Source: Rheum nobile
Lineage: Eukaryota; Streptophyta; Magnoliopsida; Caryophyllales; Polygonaceae
NCBI GenBank assembly: GCA_027886185.1
Contig: WOAB01000056.1
Span: 10,850,001-10,914,000 of the forward strand
Direction: 5' to 3'
Length of the DNA stretch: 64,000 bases
Under the pieces are notes generated by a model, which was given only the letters and a program-made list of their open reading frames with translations, searched no databases and had not been told where the DNA came from. Each line of letters begins with the position of its first letter. Position 1 is the stretch's first letter. Positions 23,456 through 34,135 of this stretch are shown piece after piece. The position numbers were made by a program, and so were the translations under genes.

Positions 23456-25807
23456 TGTAACACCCCGTAATTTTAAGGGTATTTTGAAATTTTATTTTTC
23501 TTATGCCCGAATTGCTAGACGGATTTAATTCAAAGAAGATCGGACATTCTGTAATATGTCTGAGCTCTTTAGATTTTTCCGAGCATTATATAATACAGTT
23601 GAGGTGTTTTCGGGGTTAATGTATCGTTAGAGTACGAATATATTTAACCCGTAGTTAAGAAATTTAATCCAAACCAAGTTTGGATAAGAATTAAACGAAG
23701 TCGGCCATAAACCGCGACTTGACGCGACCTGACGCGAGATGCCGCGACTCACCGCGATCGGCCGCGATCGCGGTAATGCCAAGAGCTGAGCAGTGTCGTC
23801 TTCCTCGCGTGGCGGTTACTGTAGCTCTGTTTTTGGCTCAGTTTTTGGGCAGCCAAGTGGCTCGTCCACTTGCCCTTTGCCTTGTCCCCTTGTCCCCTTA
23901 GATGAGACTCGGATTGGGCTATAAAAGGAGGTGAAGACCGAAGCCAAGAGCTCTCTTCTTCTTCCTTCTTCTTCTCCTCTGTTTTCCTCTATTTTTCTCC
24001 ATTAAAGCCGGGCTTGTGAGCTTCGTGTGTGGGAGATTTCGAGTGTCTCTTGAGTTAAGAAGGTGCTCTTGAGTGTTGTTGGAAGCTTTGAGGTGTTGGG
24101 AGATCGAACCATAGGCAAATCGAAGGCAAACAAATCGGTTTGGGTAAGAAATTCTCCATTGTTGTCTCGCGAGCTAGCCACTGTCACAGCACAAAAACCG
24201 CGACCGACCGCGACCTGCCGCGATCGCGGTATGTGTGTGTCCGAGTTGTGTGTTTTGTGGTTTGGCTTTGGGCTTTGCTCGTTTCCTTTGATTTCTTCTT
24301 GTATTCTTTTAGATTCATATATAAGTGTATTGAATCTAACTTAGGGTCTTGTTATGGGCCATTTCTTAGGGATTTAATATCCAAGATCTGCTACAGTTTC
24401 AGACCCAGGAACTAGACGTTGCTCTGCTTGGTTCGAGCTTGTCGGATCTAAGGCAAGTGGCGGTTCGCTCTTGCTCATCATTCCATACTTCAATTAATTA
24501 TCAATAGTTTTGTTGTTAATTAATTTGGGATGATTGTTAATTATGTTGGAATTGTTTGATAACGTTATGTGATTAAAAGATGATATTATACTAGGTTGTA
24601 TATTCTGCTAGAATCGACGCTAGTATATGATAGATTTGTTGTGCATGTGAAGGCCGTAAGGGTCCTTGATATGATTTATTGTGTGTGGCTTCGATTATTA
24701 AATCTAGGATGACTGCCAGGTGGGCAAAGATATAGATGTTTGTGCAGGTTGGGCCGTGATGGTCCTGTATATGAATTGTTGTGTGTTTAACTGTTTAGTC
24801 AGAACGAGTATTCGTAGGGACAATGGATGAGAGGTCCTGTCGTCTCTTTATAATTAATTTGTAAGTCATTGACTAACTTCTATACTCGAGTGGAGTAAGA
24901 AGTGGTGCACTCTGCAGGTGTCACAATCCGGTTCGATATGTGTTGCGCGAGTGGCGGACATGTATGTAAAAGCTTATAACGTGATGTGGTGTGTGGTCAT
25001 TTAAATAAGATACGTGCCATGAGTATGCACATAATGAAAATGCCTTGACCATATTATTAAAGTGCCGTATGAGTAAGCACTTATTCAAAATGTTCAGCGA
25101 GTAGTGCAGCTAGGCGCTAGTGCAGCTAGGAAAAGCTCGTCTTAGTTGTAGATCGCTCGTATGCGATACTTGTGTGATGTGGTTGTGTGTGTTTGGATAT
25201 GTTTTCCAACATTTGTTATCATGTTTCCTATAAGGCTCATTTCATTTAGAGTCTTCTTTTGGGATTGATTGCTGTGAGACTCGATCTCCAGAATCTTCTC
25301 TTGTGCATACCTTTTGATATTCCAGTAGGAGTATGATGGTTGACTAGCATACTCGGTTATTATTCGAGGGACGATGAGTCTAACCTAATGCGACTGCTTC
25401 GAACCACTCTGCTTTGTGCCCTTGCTAGTCTATTCATTTAGACTAACCAACCGTTATATTCCTTGCATGGTTGGCTGGTGTCATCCGTTCGATTCGGCAC
25501 ATCAGGTGTGTTGCTGTTCAGTGAAGGCTAGAAGCGACTATGAAGATGAACGGTATTTTGTTTTCGACAACTTGTTTTGTCGTTTTGTATTCAAAAAGTC
25601 TTCTGCTGTTGTATCACTGATTATTTGGGTCGTTTTTGGAATCGTGTAATTCCGCGACCATGTGGTTTAATAAAAGTTATGATTTTAGTATTATAACTAC
25701 GTTTAAGACAGTTATGTCGTCGGAAAAAGCCTGGGGTGACTTCGGATTTACGTCCGGGGTCATCGGCAGTAGCGCTTCCAAATAGGGTTAAATTTGGGGG
25801 TGTTACA
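23456..25807 (+). repeat. Element II 3' LTR
   Basis: Near-identical to 19045-21387. The 10-bp insertion relative to the 5' LTR duplicates part of the hairpin (23752-23774), so the hairpin block has changed length since insertion. The second hairpin is at 24218-24229. Confidence 0.95.
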
Positions 25808-26267
25808 ATTTATAGGAGAGAAGCTCGATCTAACCCTAATGGGCTTGGATCGGTTCTACCCTAAGGGTTAGCCCATGCAAGCATGCAAAAAGGCACACAC
25901 CCTAAAAGATATAAGGAAACTATCCTAAAACAATGCAAATAAGGAAACTAGATAAATTGTCTTTAAACAAGGAAACTCTAGAAAAGCTGGAATTTCCAAG
26001 TATACCCGGCGGCTGTAGAAAGAACGCATTGAACGTGTCAGTGCGTTGAAGTCTTCAAAGAACGCGTTCTTCTACCCTTGGATGGTTGCGAGGACGACGA
26101 GCCTTGGATTGGTCTCTGGGCTTCCTTGGCTGGCGGCGGTGCGTGCAATGAAGGATGCGACGGCGCCGACGATGGCCTTGGACCTGGACCTCGTGACTGG
26201 GCCTTGTGAGCGTAGGCTCATGGCTTCTTCCTCGTCTTGAGCCGTCATCGGAGGCGGGGTCACATCA
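25808..26267 (-). repeat. Element I 5' LTR, remaining U3-side part
   Basis: Resumes with the duplicated ATTTA and matches 11917-12374. It also carries a copy of the pol C-terminal codons, because that coding tail is part of the LTR. It ends CACATCA and is followed by CTCCA. Confidence 0.92.
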
Positions 26268-26272
26268 CTCCA

Positions 26273-26559
26273 TGTGTTGGGGCAAGCCGCTTGACAGGGT
26301 GCGCGGTCAATGCAGCGCGTGTTCACGCTTCTTTGTCCCTCGCTTCGGTGTCAGCGTCTAGTCTTGCTGCTAGTACGAATGTGTACTAATCAGTGCTACT
26401 TTATAGGGTTTAACTAGGAGTTGTTACCGGAGTTTTAGGTACCATTTGGATGGGTTTAGAGCACAATTGTGGAGAATGGAGTTGAGGAGAGAAGTGTGAA
26501 TTTGGTGGTTTTCAAGAGCTAAAGTGAATACTTAAGAAGATGGAGAAGAAAGCCACCAA
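26273..26559. other. Short target DNA between elements I and IV
   Basis: Continues the flank at 11201-11501 on one side and 39816 onward on the other. No coding region recognised. Confidence 0.5.
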
Positions 26560-27271
26560 TGAAGACCACTGAAGCGAACAACCTTGAATGTTGTCTGTAA
26601 TGCATGATCTTTGACTCCTCAAGCTTGAATCGATTCTTCTCTTCGTAGACAAAGTGATGGCTTTCCTAGGACTAAAGAGATAGCCCTTAACTTCGCCAAA
26701 GAGATGACGTGAAGATCAAAGAGATGACCTTGAATACCGAAGAGATGGTGTAGAACTTGCTCGAAGCGACGAGCTACGGGATAGATTGATCCGGAGATCG
26801 AAGGGAGACGTTAGAGTTCGAGGGAAGGAGTGTACTCAACTTTACTGCTTAAACTCAACGTGAAAGATACAAACTAGGTTTTGAAGTCTTAAATAGCCTA
26901 AAAGAAATAACATAAAAGAATAACAATAAAATGGTTCATTAAAATGACGAAGATTGAAAACGCTGACGCGGACCGAACTCGGGAAAGGCGTCGCCGTAAT
27001 TAAACGGCGGCCGTTGCCATTTGCCGTAGCCAACCTTCGCGCGGAGCCAAAAATGGCGGGCGCCGCCCAGAAACGGCGGGCACAGTAAAGACGCCGGCGG
27101 TCGCCGAAAATCCCAAAAGTCAAAAATCCTCATCACGCCGGCGAGCCGTGAAGACTTCGACGGTCGCCGCCCTCGCTTCTGCCTTCGTCTTTGTCTTTTG
27201 GTCCCTTCGAACGCAATCCCGTTGTTCCCTCTTCGTCCTTCGCCGTCAATGAGCGGGTCATGGAGCTATCA
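26560..27271 (-). repeat. Element IV 3' LTR
   Basis: Aligns with 39086-39815 but more diverged than the other LTR pairs, and the first ~20 bases are poorly conserved. The left limit is set by similarity and by the near-duplicate ACCAA. It contains a reduced CG-rich hairpin block at 26985-27100. The pol tail (stop at 27133) lies inside. Confidence 0.75.
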
Positions 27272-28655
27272 ATCTCCCCTTCTTGGCAGCGAAGCATCCC
27301 CGCTTCGTCCTTGTCGTCAGAAGCATGAGACGTTGGAGGAGAGAGAGCGGCGACATGGAAAATAGGACGCATACCAAAGTCAATGGTTGTAGGCGGCCAA
27401 CCCATGGGCAGCTCATCCGAAATGACATCCCCAGGGTCCTGCAAAAGAGAAGGCACAATAGTGGGTAAAACAACAAGATCTGTAACAATGAGAGGACATG
27501 CTAAAGGAGCAAGTAAAAAGCAAGGACGACGTCCCTGAATGATCGGGGAGACCGCCTGAGACTTAGCCAATAGAAGCCGGTCTTCACAAGATCCTTGAAT
27601 GTCGGGCGAAGCTGGTGTAGGGGGGTGTTTTGTTGCTGTCTTTTGTGGCTTCGCATGTTCAGCTGTTTGCAATGGATGCCCCTTGGCTTGTTCAATTGCC
27701 TTGACGCGGTTCCTCTCAACTTGATCTTGCAAAATCTCCTTAGGGCTCATAGGAAGCAGGGTGACCTTCCTTCCATTGTGCATGAAGACATAGTTGTTGA
27801 GGAAACCATCATGAAGAGCTCTCTTATCAAATTTCCAAGGTCGCCCTAAGAGAAGATGAGTGGCATCCATGGGCACGACGTCACAAAGCACCGAATCCGC
27901 GTAATGACCAATGATGAACGATGGTGCATTGTTGCTTCACAACATTGGAGTCACCACCCTCGAAAATCCAGTGTAGACTATATGGCTGGGGGTGCGGAGT
28001 CGTAATGAGCTTGAAGTGCTTGATCACCTTTTCATTGATGATATTACAACAACTCCCACCATCTATAATAACACTCAAATAAGCGCCCTGGACCGCACAC
28101 TTAGTATGAAATAAATTCTCACATTGGTCAAGAAAGGTACCTTCTTTGGTGGTAAGAACTCGGCGTGTAACCAAGCTAAGAGGCACGGTGCCTAGCTCGT
28201 CCTTATGGCTGCATATGTATCCGTCCACGTCCTCCTCCTCCTCCTGTGCGTACGTGTCAAAGACTGGACCAGTGCCGGTTGTGTCCTCATCAAAGGACTT
28301 GTATCCGGAGAGGTGCGAGAAGAGGACACGTTTGTTGTTAGGGCAATCCCGTTGTATGTGGCCATGCCCTTGGCACTGATAGCAGACCTTGTCACGCGCC
28401 CTTTCTTCAGAAGGAGGTGCTCGACGTTGCGGTGGCTCGTTGACGCGCGCCGGGGTGGTGCTCGGCCGAGTGGTCGGCGCCGGCGTTGTAGTCGCGGGAG
28501 TGGGCTGCAATGAGGAACGCACATCAGTAGAAGGGGAACTTGACATAGGGTTAGAGCCATACCTGGTGTGAGTCTGAGACCAAGATGCTCTCTTCGCCGC
28601 TTGAGCTTGCGACCATATCTCTTGTGCCGTATATGCACACTTTTGGAGGTCCCGT
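27133..28655 (-). pseudogene. Element IV gag end, protease and fused integrase tail
   Basis: Second part of the polyprotein after the element V insertion. It has the zinc knuckle CYQCQGHGHIQRDC, acidic linker, protease-like DGGSCCNI and a frameshift near 27885-27900. DATHLLLGRPWKFDKR and FLLAPLACPL follow. Then DELPMGWPP, which in element I precedes reverse transcriptase, is joined in frame directly to DFGMRPIFHVAALSP, the integrase C-terminal FGVHASFNVADLTPY equivalent. About 2.6 kb of pol is therefore absent. The tail TRSLTAKDEEGTTGLRSKGP parallels the LTR-encoded tail of element I. Confidence 0.82.
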
Positions 28656-30038
28656 TGACGGGCTAAATGTGCACAAGCAAATGTCGTTGAATAGCCAAAT
28701 CAAAGTAAATATCCTAACGGACCTACTAAACAGATGTATAGTAAGCAAGTAAGGGTCGAACCCACAGGGAAGATTGAATGAAGTATGCAAACGTGAATGA
28801 CAAGTAACACGGACGGGGGTTTAGTTATCGCGAGAAAGCAAAGAAAGCAAAGCAAACAAGTTTGGTTGAGTTGAGGAAATATAATGAGGGGAAGTAGTCC
28901 TACTAGAGCGAGATCCACAGTACAGAGATGCAATATATATGATCACAGAAATCTATTCAATCCAAGTTCTTTTACTATCCTTATAGTTGTTCCCACCCTG
29001 ATCTTAAGCACTGTCGATTCTCACAGTTGTCGATAGACTTATTACCATGCCAATGATAAAATACCTCCGATTCTCACAGTTGTAGGTGTACCTTACTACT
29101 AACACAACAATAGCAATGCACACAAGGATATAGGATACATGCAAGCAGAAGGTGCTACCTTACTACGAACATGCAAAAGACTCTCACTCACGATTGTACG
29201 CTCGGAACCCCTATACGCACAATCGTGTATTCCACTAGATAAGCACTCGGAACCCCTATATGCAAATCCTAGTAGTTGATAAAAAGCATTCAACCTAGTT
29301 GATCAGGCTAAGAAGAATAACAAGAAATCAATATCAATATAGCCAAGAGAATCAATCCAACACTTATAAGGATAAGAACAAGGAATAGAAATCTCACAAA
29401 CACATCAACTGTACTGCTTCAAACGTCTAGCAGAACAAGGGTGAAGTTAGTTCTCCATCAAAGGTGGATGAAAAACTCTACTAAGAAATAACAAGTCGTA
29501 GTCTAAGTGTCTGCCTCTTAACCTAGAAAGAGGACTTAAATAGTCTTAAGAAAACTAGGTTAAACTAATGCAAACAATAAAGGAAACAAAACAATAATAA
29601 AACAAAGTCTGAACGAAAATAAAAGGAAATGAAGTGTTCTGGCGCGAGGCATTAAACACGGCCACCGCGGGGCGGTGAGATCCATCGCGGGGCGTCAAGC
29701 TCTCCACCGCGGGGCGGTGGCTTCCTCTGACACGGGGCTTCAGTCTTCTCTGGGAGTCATCGCCGGGCCGCGGTGGTTCTGGCGCGGGGCGGTGATCTCG
29801 CCTACTCTCTTCTCTTCTTCTGTTGCTCTTCATTACTACCAAGTGTTGGTAGTCTTCTCCAAGTATGCTCCAGCAGCTCCATCTCCATCCTCATGTCTCC
29901 ATCTAAGCTGCAACTCCTGGGATATCTTCACTTCTTTCCACAGCTTCTGGATTGCAGACTTAGCTCCAAAACTCATCCAAAACTACTCCAAATCATGCTA
30001 ATAATTGCTAGTAAAGGTGTATGAAATAACACCTATCA
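28656..30038 (-). repeat. Element V 3' LTR
   Basis: Begins TGACGGGCTAAATG and ends AACACCTATCA on the plus strand. It carries two full CACCGCGGGGCGGTG modules (29663-29677, 29704-29718) and weaker ones to about 29795. Confidence 0.92.
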
Positions 30039-30050
30039 AATTCCCCCATA
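30039..30050 (-). promoter_or_regulatory. Polypurine tract of element V
   Basis: Minus-strand TATGGGGGAATT directly before the 3' LTR. Confidence 0.8.
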
Positions 30051-30810
30051 CTTAGACCTTTACTCGTCCCGAGTAAGCTAAAGAAAAAATCACTCTCTCC
30101 ATCAACACCAAGGCCTCAGGAAGTACAAGAAAATCTGACACTAGCTACTACACATATCAACAATAAGCTCTAGACAACCAAAACAAGTGATGCAAAGATA
30201 ATTCTAATCCTAACTCCAATCTAGCTCCTTATTGCTCCAAGAGTGGCCTACCAGAGTCCTCCTTATGACTCCCCTTCTTATGACGCCTCGCCAAGAAATA
30301 AAGAGAAATCCTAGAATCACTCTTCTTCTTTTACGCTCATCTTACCTAGGCGCCCTTTCGGGTTTTCACCAAGCCACTCATTTCATTTTCCAATATATGT
30401 ACTCATATAAGCTCGCATCACTCCAGTCCAATTTTGCCCTGGTCTATACCAGCCGGACTACCTGCTTATTACCTGAACTGCCCTTTCGGGTTTTTAGTCC
30501 ATCCCATGATTTTGGTTGCCTTTTTACATATTTTTGGTTTTTTTTGATAACCTGAAAAGAATACAGCACACGAAACGAAAATAATATGTACAAAGGATAG
30601 ACATATAGCAAGTCTAAATCCCTCCCCCATACTTAAACCGAACATTGTCCTCAATGTGAAAAGAGAACATCAAATGAAATAGGGGAAGGAGAAACAGACT
30701 CACTGTGGGCCTGATGGTGGTGGTGGGAACCTCCCAAAGTAGTCTCTCATATGAGCGTCCATACCGTCCAGACGCTCATCTACATCAGCTCGGAAATCGG
30801 TCTGCCAAGT
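30051..30810. other. Element V 3' non-coding interior
   Basis: No pol motif on either strand. The reading frames here are short. This is the stretch between the ATHILA ORF-1 stop and the polypurine tract. Confidence 0.6.
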
Positions 30811-31941
30811 CTACAGACCGGTCTCTACTCGGGTGTTCCAGTGCGTCTGCTGCACTGAGAATGTATCAAATCTCGAATACAACTCCTGCCAAGGTGTGGC
30901 AGGACCATAAGAAGATGAGGGCGCGTCATAAGGGGCGGCCATAGGAGTGTCCTCGCCCACAAACTCAGCAGCAGCAGCTAGAGCACCACTAGGGCCCTCG
31001 CCATACGGGCCTGAAGGAGCAGCAGCAGGGGTATCATCAGTCGTCATCCTGCTATCACTGGGAATCCACCAATCTACAAATGAAGGGGAATAAGCAAACT
31101 CCCGGGGAAGAATCGGAATATGGCCATCATAGGACGACCAGACCAAATCACCATCCTTTCCCAATGGCTTCAGCATCGAGCACACCTTCATGTGCGCCAT
31201 ATCATACACCACGTAGGCAACATGCCGAGGAATATGATCGCAAGCTATCACTCCAGCGCAAATGAGGGTAATCAGACCACCCCCACAAATATCACGTGGC
31301 TCTCCATCACGAATCCTCTTCAAGGAACCCAGAAAGAGGGTAGCCCAACACGGTGTATACGTAACAACCTCCAAGATGCTCATAAACCACTGGAAATCCT
31401 TCAAAGGGACCTTTTCATCATCAGCGTGGCCAAATAAATCTCTCATCATCACCTTGTGGATCAACCTAAGACAATGGTTCACCGGCTTCGAGTTCACATC
31501 CTGACCCTTCCTGAACGTCCTGCCCATAGCGGCCTTCCAGAACTCCATCATATCTGACTCTATGATGCCACCCTGCCACCCATCCATTGGCAGCTTTTTA
31601 ATGCCCAGGGCATCACGCACCACATTAGGTGACAAAGAATAATCACGCCCATTGTAAGTGAACGTGACCCTCATCAGCTTCTTGTCGTCCAAGCCATTAG
31701 AGTACCTCTTGAAGGAGGTGATAAACTGGTAGCAAAGCTCTAGATACGCAGGGGCAACTAAGTTCAGAAATGCCCCTAACACACACTGTGCCAAGCACAT
31801 GGACACACACGCCAACATTCCCATCTTAGCCAAGGTTGGCTTGTGGAAGAACTTAGTGGCCAACACCTTCCTCTCCTTCACAACATTGTATACCTCGTTC
31901 GCATCCCCCGTAGACACTTGCTTTTTACCCTTAGGTGCCAT
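30811..31941 (-). CDS. ATHILA ORF-1-family protein of element V, intact
   Basis: 376 residues from ATG 31941 (MAPKGKK). The fold region resembles the ATHILA ORF-1 family: a residue stretch with CYQFITSFKRY, VTFTYNGRDYSLSPN, DALGIKKLPMDGW and MMEFWKAAMGRTF. It continues with CLRLIHKVMMRDLFG, PCWATLFLGSLKRI and GGGLITLICAGVIACDHIP. The C-terminal 80 residues are Ala/Pro/Ser-rich and probably disordered. The family's role is unresolved; a structural or RNA-binding role has been assumed for it. The frame has no lesion although the adjacent gag is riddled with stops, which is notable. TTG at 31980 would add 13 residues. Confidence 0.72.
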   Translation of the reverse strand: MAPKGKKQVSTGDANEVYNVVKERKVLATKFFHKPTLAKMGMLACVSMCLAQCVLGAFLNLVAPAYLELCYQFITSFKRYSNGLDDKKLMRVTFTYNGRDYSLSPNVVRDALGIKKLPMDGWQGGIIESDMMEFWKAAMGRTFRKGQDVNSKPVNHCLRLIHKVMMRDLFGHADDEKVPLKDFQWFMSILEVVTYTPCWATLFLGSLKRIRDGEPRDICGGGLITLICAGVIACDHIPRHVAYVVYDMAHMKVCSMLKPLGKDGDLVWSSYDGHIPILPREFAYSPSFVDWWIPSDSRMTTDDTPAAAPSGPYGEGPSGALAAAAEFVGEDTPMAAPYDAPSSSYGPATPWQELYSRFDTFSVQQTHWNTRVETGL

Positions 31942-33116
31942 AAGTAATGAATGAAGAAATTCAAGACGAAGGGCAACCAAGAGAACTTACAAAATGAGCA
32001 AACACAAGACGCTTTGACGCGGGGCGGTGGACGAATTGTCGGGTCGCGGTGAATCAACTGGGGAGTCTGGCTGGGTCGCGGTGAAGTCGGCGCGGGGCGG
32101 TGGCAGCAGCAACGCGAAGCGGGGCAGCGCGAGGCGGAGCGACAGCGAGGCAGGACCAAAGCGACGCGGTGGGGTTGTGTTTGGCTGGTTTGTGAGGCTA
32201 GACTCCAAATTGGGGAATTGGGGGCTAGATTTGGACAAGGTCGAGGGAGATTTATGGGGGAATGCGGGGAATAGATTTGGGAGCTTGAGGGAGGCGTGGG
32301 AGATGGGGGTGTGAGATAGTGGGGTTAGGTTAGGGAAAGGTGAAAGGGAAGCAAAATGGATAATGGGTCGGTCATGTACAAGGCCCAAAAGAGAGAATTC
32401 TCGGCCCACTAGGGGCCCAATCCGTCAAAACCTTAGTAACAACTCAAGAAATAAAAATATTACTCACCCGTTTAAGGTTTTTTCGGGGCTCTTTATTCTT
32501 GTTTTTTTTTTAGAGTCGAGAAATCGTACCAGACCTCCACCGCGGGGCGGTGAGTATCGCCGCGGGGCGGTGGGATTGGCAGGGCACAATGTCGCTTCTC
32601 AAATTTTCTTTTGTACCTGAAATGTGAGTAACATGCGAACGAAACAAAGCAAAATGAACTACGAAAATAATCTAAGGGGACGAAAAATCAAAGACAAACT
32701 ACCACGGGTTGCATCCCGGACAACGCCTTGGTTAACGTCGTTGGCTCGACGTACTGCAAATTAACTACCATCTGGAATAGGATCCCCTCGAAATCCTCCT
32801 ACTCGTCTCTTCCTGTTGAGACCTCCCATGGAAAGGTTTAGGCCTTAGACCATGTTCCCTCTTTGCCATTAACTCCATGCTAACTTCCTTTGGAGCATCT
32901 CCCCCATACTTAGAGTGATGTGGGGGCCGATATGGCTCAACCTGAATATGCTGCACGTCACTAGATAAAGGCTTACAGCCTTATATGGTTAGTGCAGGGG
33001 GCAAGTGCCCAAAGTAGAGGGAATGGGATCTCCTATGTCGTCAAGCAGGACATCATGAACATGCAACTCATGCAACTCAATAGGTCCACCAATAGTAGAA
33101 CACTCAACTATGGTCT
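31942..33116. repeat. Element V non-coding interior with CG-rich hairpin clusters
   Basis: Modules of the GCGGGGCGGTG type at 32014-32115 and 32538-32575. Where Athila elements normally have reverse transcriptase to integrase, this stretch shows none. Confidence 0.65.
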
Positions 33117-33616
33117 CTACGACTCTACCACATTAGTTTTAACATTTGCATGCACATGAGTATCAGTATCACTAATGCGGCAGGGAGCAGACAATTCAAT
33201 AGAGTTGGCTTTATGAATATTATGTTCAAAATTTGTTCCATCGAATTCCATAGTCAGAGTTCCTCTATCTACATCAATCTTTGTCATGGATGTTTTCATA
33301 AAAGGTCGCCCTAGCATAACGGGGCAACCTGCTCATCATAGTCTATATCCATAACGAAGAAATCAGCGGGAAAAATCAAAGGACCTATCCTAACAAGAAC
33401 ATCCTTCACAATACCCTTAGGAGGTACATATGAACCATCAACAAGTTGTATCACAATGTTAGAGTCATGCAAGGGTCCTATACCTAACATCTCAATCAAT
33501 GAATAAGGTAAAACATTAATAGAGGCACCCAAGTCTAGCAAGGCTTTCTCAAATCGATGTTCACCTATGGTGATAGGAATAGTGAAAGTACCTGGATCCT
33601 TGCACTTCTCGGGCAT
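33117..33616 (-). pseudogene. Element V protease-like region, frameshifted
   Basis: Athila/Tat-type aspartic protease segment: KDPGTFTIPITIG, LLDLGASINVLPYSL, where DLGA stands for the usual catalytic D-S/T-G, then VDGSYVPPKG and a DFFVMDID end. A one-base shift near 33314 leads into MLGRPFMKTSMTKIDVDRG, the conserved continuation, in another frame. It ends before any reverse transcriptase. Confidence 0.78.
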
Positions 33617-33931
33617 ACGCTTCTGAAATACCGTCGAGACATGATCACCCGCTGGGGTCTTCCTCTAGACCTCCAGCTTCTGTGTCCTCTTCACAGTGCA
33701 CATCTCCTTCAAGAACTTAGCAAATCGAGGAACAACCTTAATAAGCTCGAGGAGCGGGATATTCAGCTCACAGTGACAGAATGTCTCAAATAAATCGATG
33801 TCGTCGGCGACTCCCCTGGCCTTCAGCGCCTCAGGGAAAGGTGATGGAGGCCTCTCAGAACCAAGAGGAGGGAACACCGGACAAACGTAGTCATCAACAC
33901 AGGCTTCAGGAGAGCTGGAGTCTTGAAGGCC

Positions 33932-34135
33932 GGGTCGCGGCAAAATCACCGCGGGGCGGTGGGGTCGTGGTGAGATAACTGGGGCATGCCGTCGGGTTGC
34001 CGTGAGAATTGCCGCGGGGCGGTGAGAATCGCTGCGGGGCAGTGAGAATCGCCGCGGGGCGGTGAGATTGGCAATTCCTTCCTAGCTCCTTCTTTCACCT
34101 CTGGCCGAGCCGCGGTAGCATCCACCGCGGGGCGT
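33932..34135. repeat. CG-rich hairpin cluster within element V gag-protease linker
   Basis: At least six modules related to CACCGCGGGGCGGTG occur in about 200 bp, inserted in what should be coding sequence. It shifts the frame after TLRSGKK of gag. Confidence 0.7.

Larger units (their letters stand above)
19045..25807 (+). mobile_element. Element II: gag-only (TR-GAG type) Ty3-like retrotransposon
   Basis: 6,763 bp with a perfect 5-bp duplication ATTTA (19040-19044 and 25808-25812). Long LTRs (2,343 and 2,352 bp) begin TGTAACACCCC and end GGGTGTTACA. They differ by about 21 substitutions, one 10-bp and one 1-bp indel by eye (about 0.9 percent), the youngest LTR pair in the window. The internal region is only 2,068 bp and holds one intact gag and no protease, reverse transcriptase, RNase H or integrase. 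This is the known TR-GAG class of non-autonomous elements, which need enzymes in trans. The LTR termini resemble Tekay/Del chromoviruses (inference). Confidence 0.95.
11502..26267 (-). mobile_element. Element I: full-length CRM-like Ty3/gypsy retrotransposon, interrupted by element II
   Basis: Bounded by LTRs that begin TGATGTG and end CACATCA, and by a perfect 5-bp target duplication CTCCA (11497-11501 and 26268-26272). Without element II and its ATTTA duplication it is about 8.0 kb. Order on the minus strand: 5' LTR (18625-26267, split), primer-binding site, one long gag-pol frame, polypurine tract, 3' LTR (11502-12374). The two LTRs differ at about 21 of 870 positions by eye (about 2.4 percent), so the insertion is moderately old. 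The C-terminus of pol runs into the 3' LTR. Assignment to the CRM chromovirus clade is an inference from this layout, the TGATG LTR start and the integrase tail. Confidence 0.93.

Noticed and set aside
26267..26326. Apparent third pol tail at 26072-26326, suggesting tandem elements sharing an LTR
   Set aside because: The coding tail is part of the LTR itself. With LTR ends at TGATGTG/CACATCA the target duplication is perfect, so there is one element only.
30811..31941. Envelope-like membrane protein reading for the Athila-like ORF
   Set aside because: No signal peptide, no clear membrane anchor and no glycoprotein features. The match is to the ATHILA ORF-1 family.
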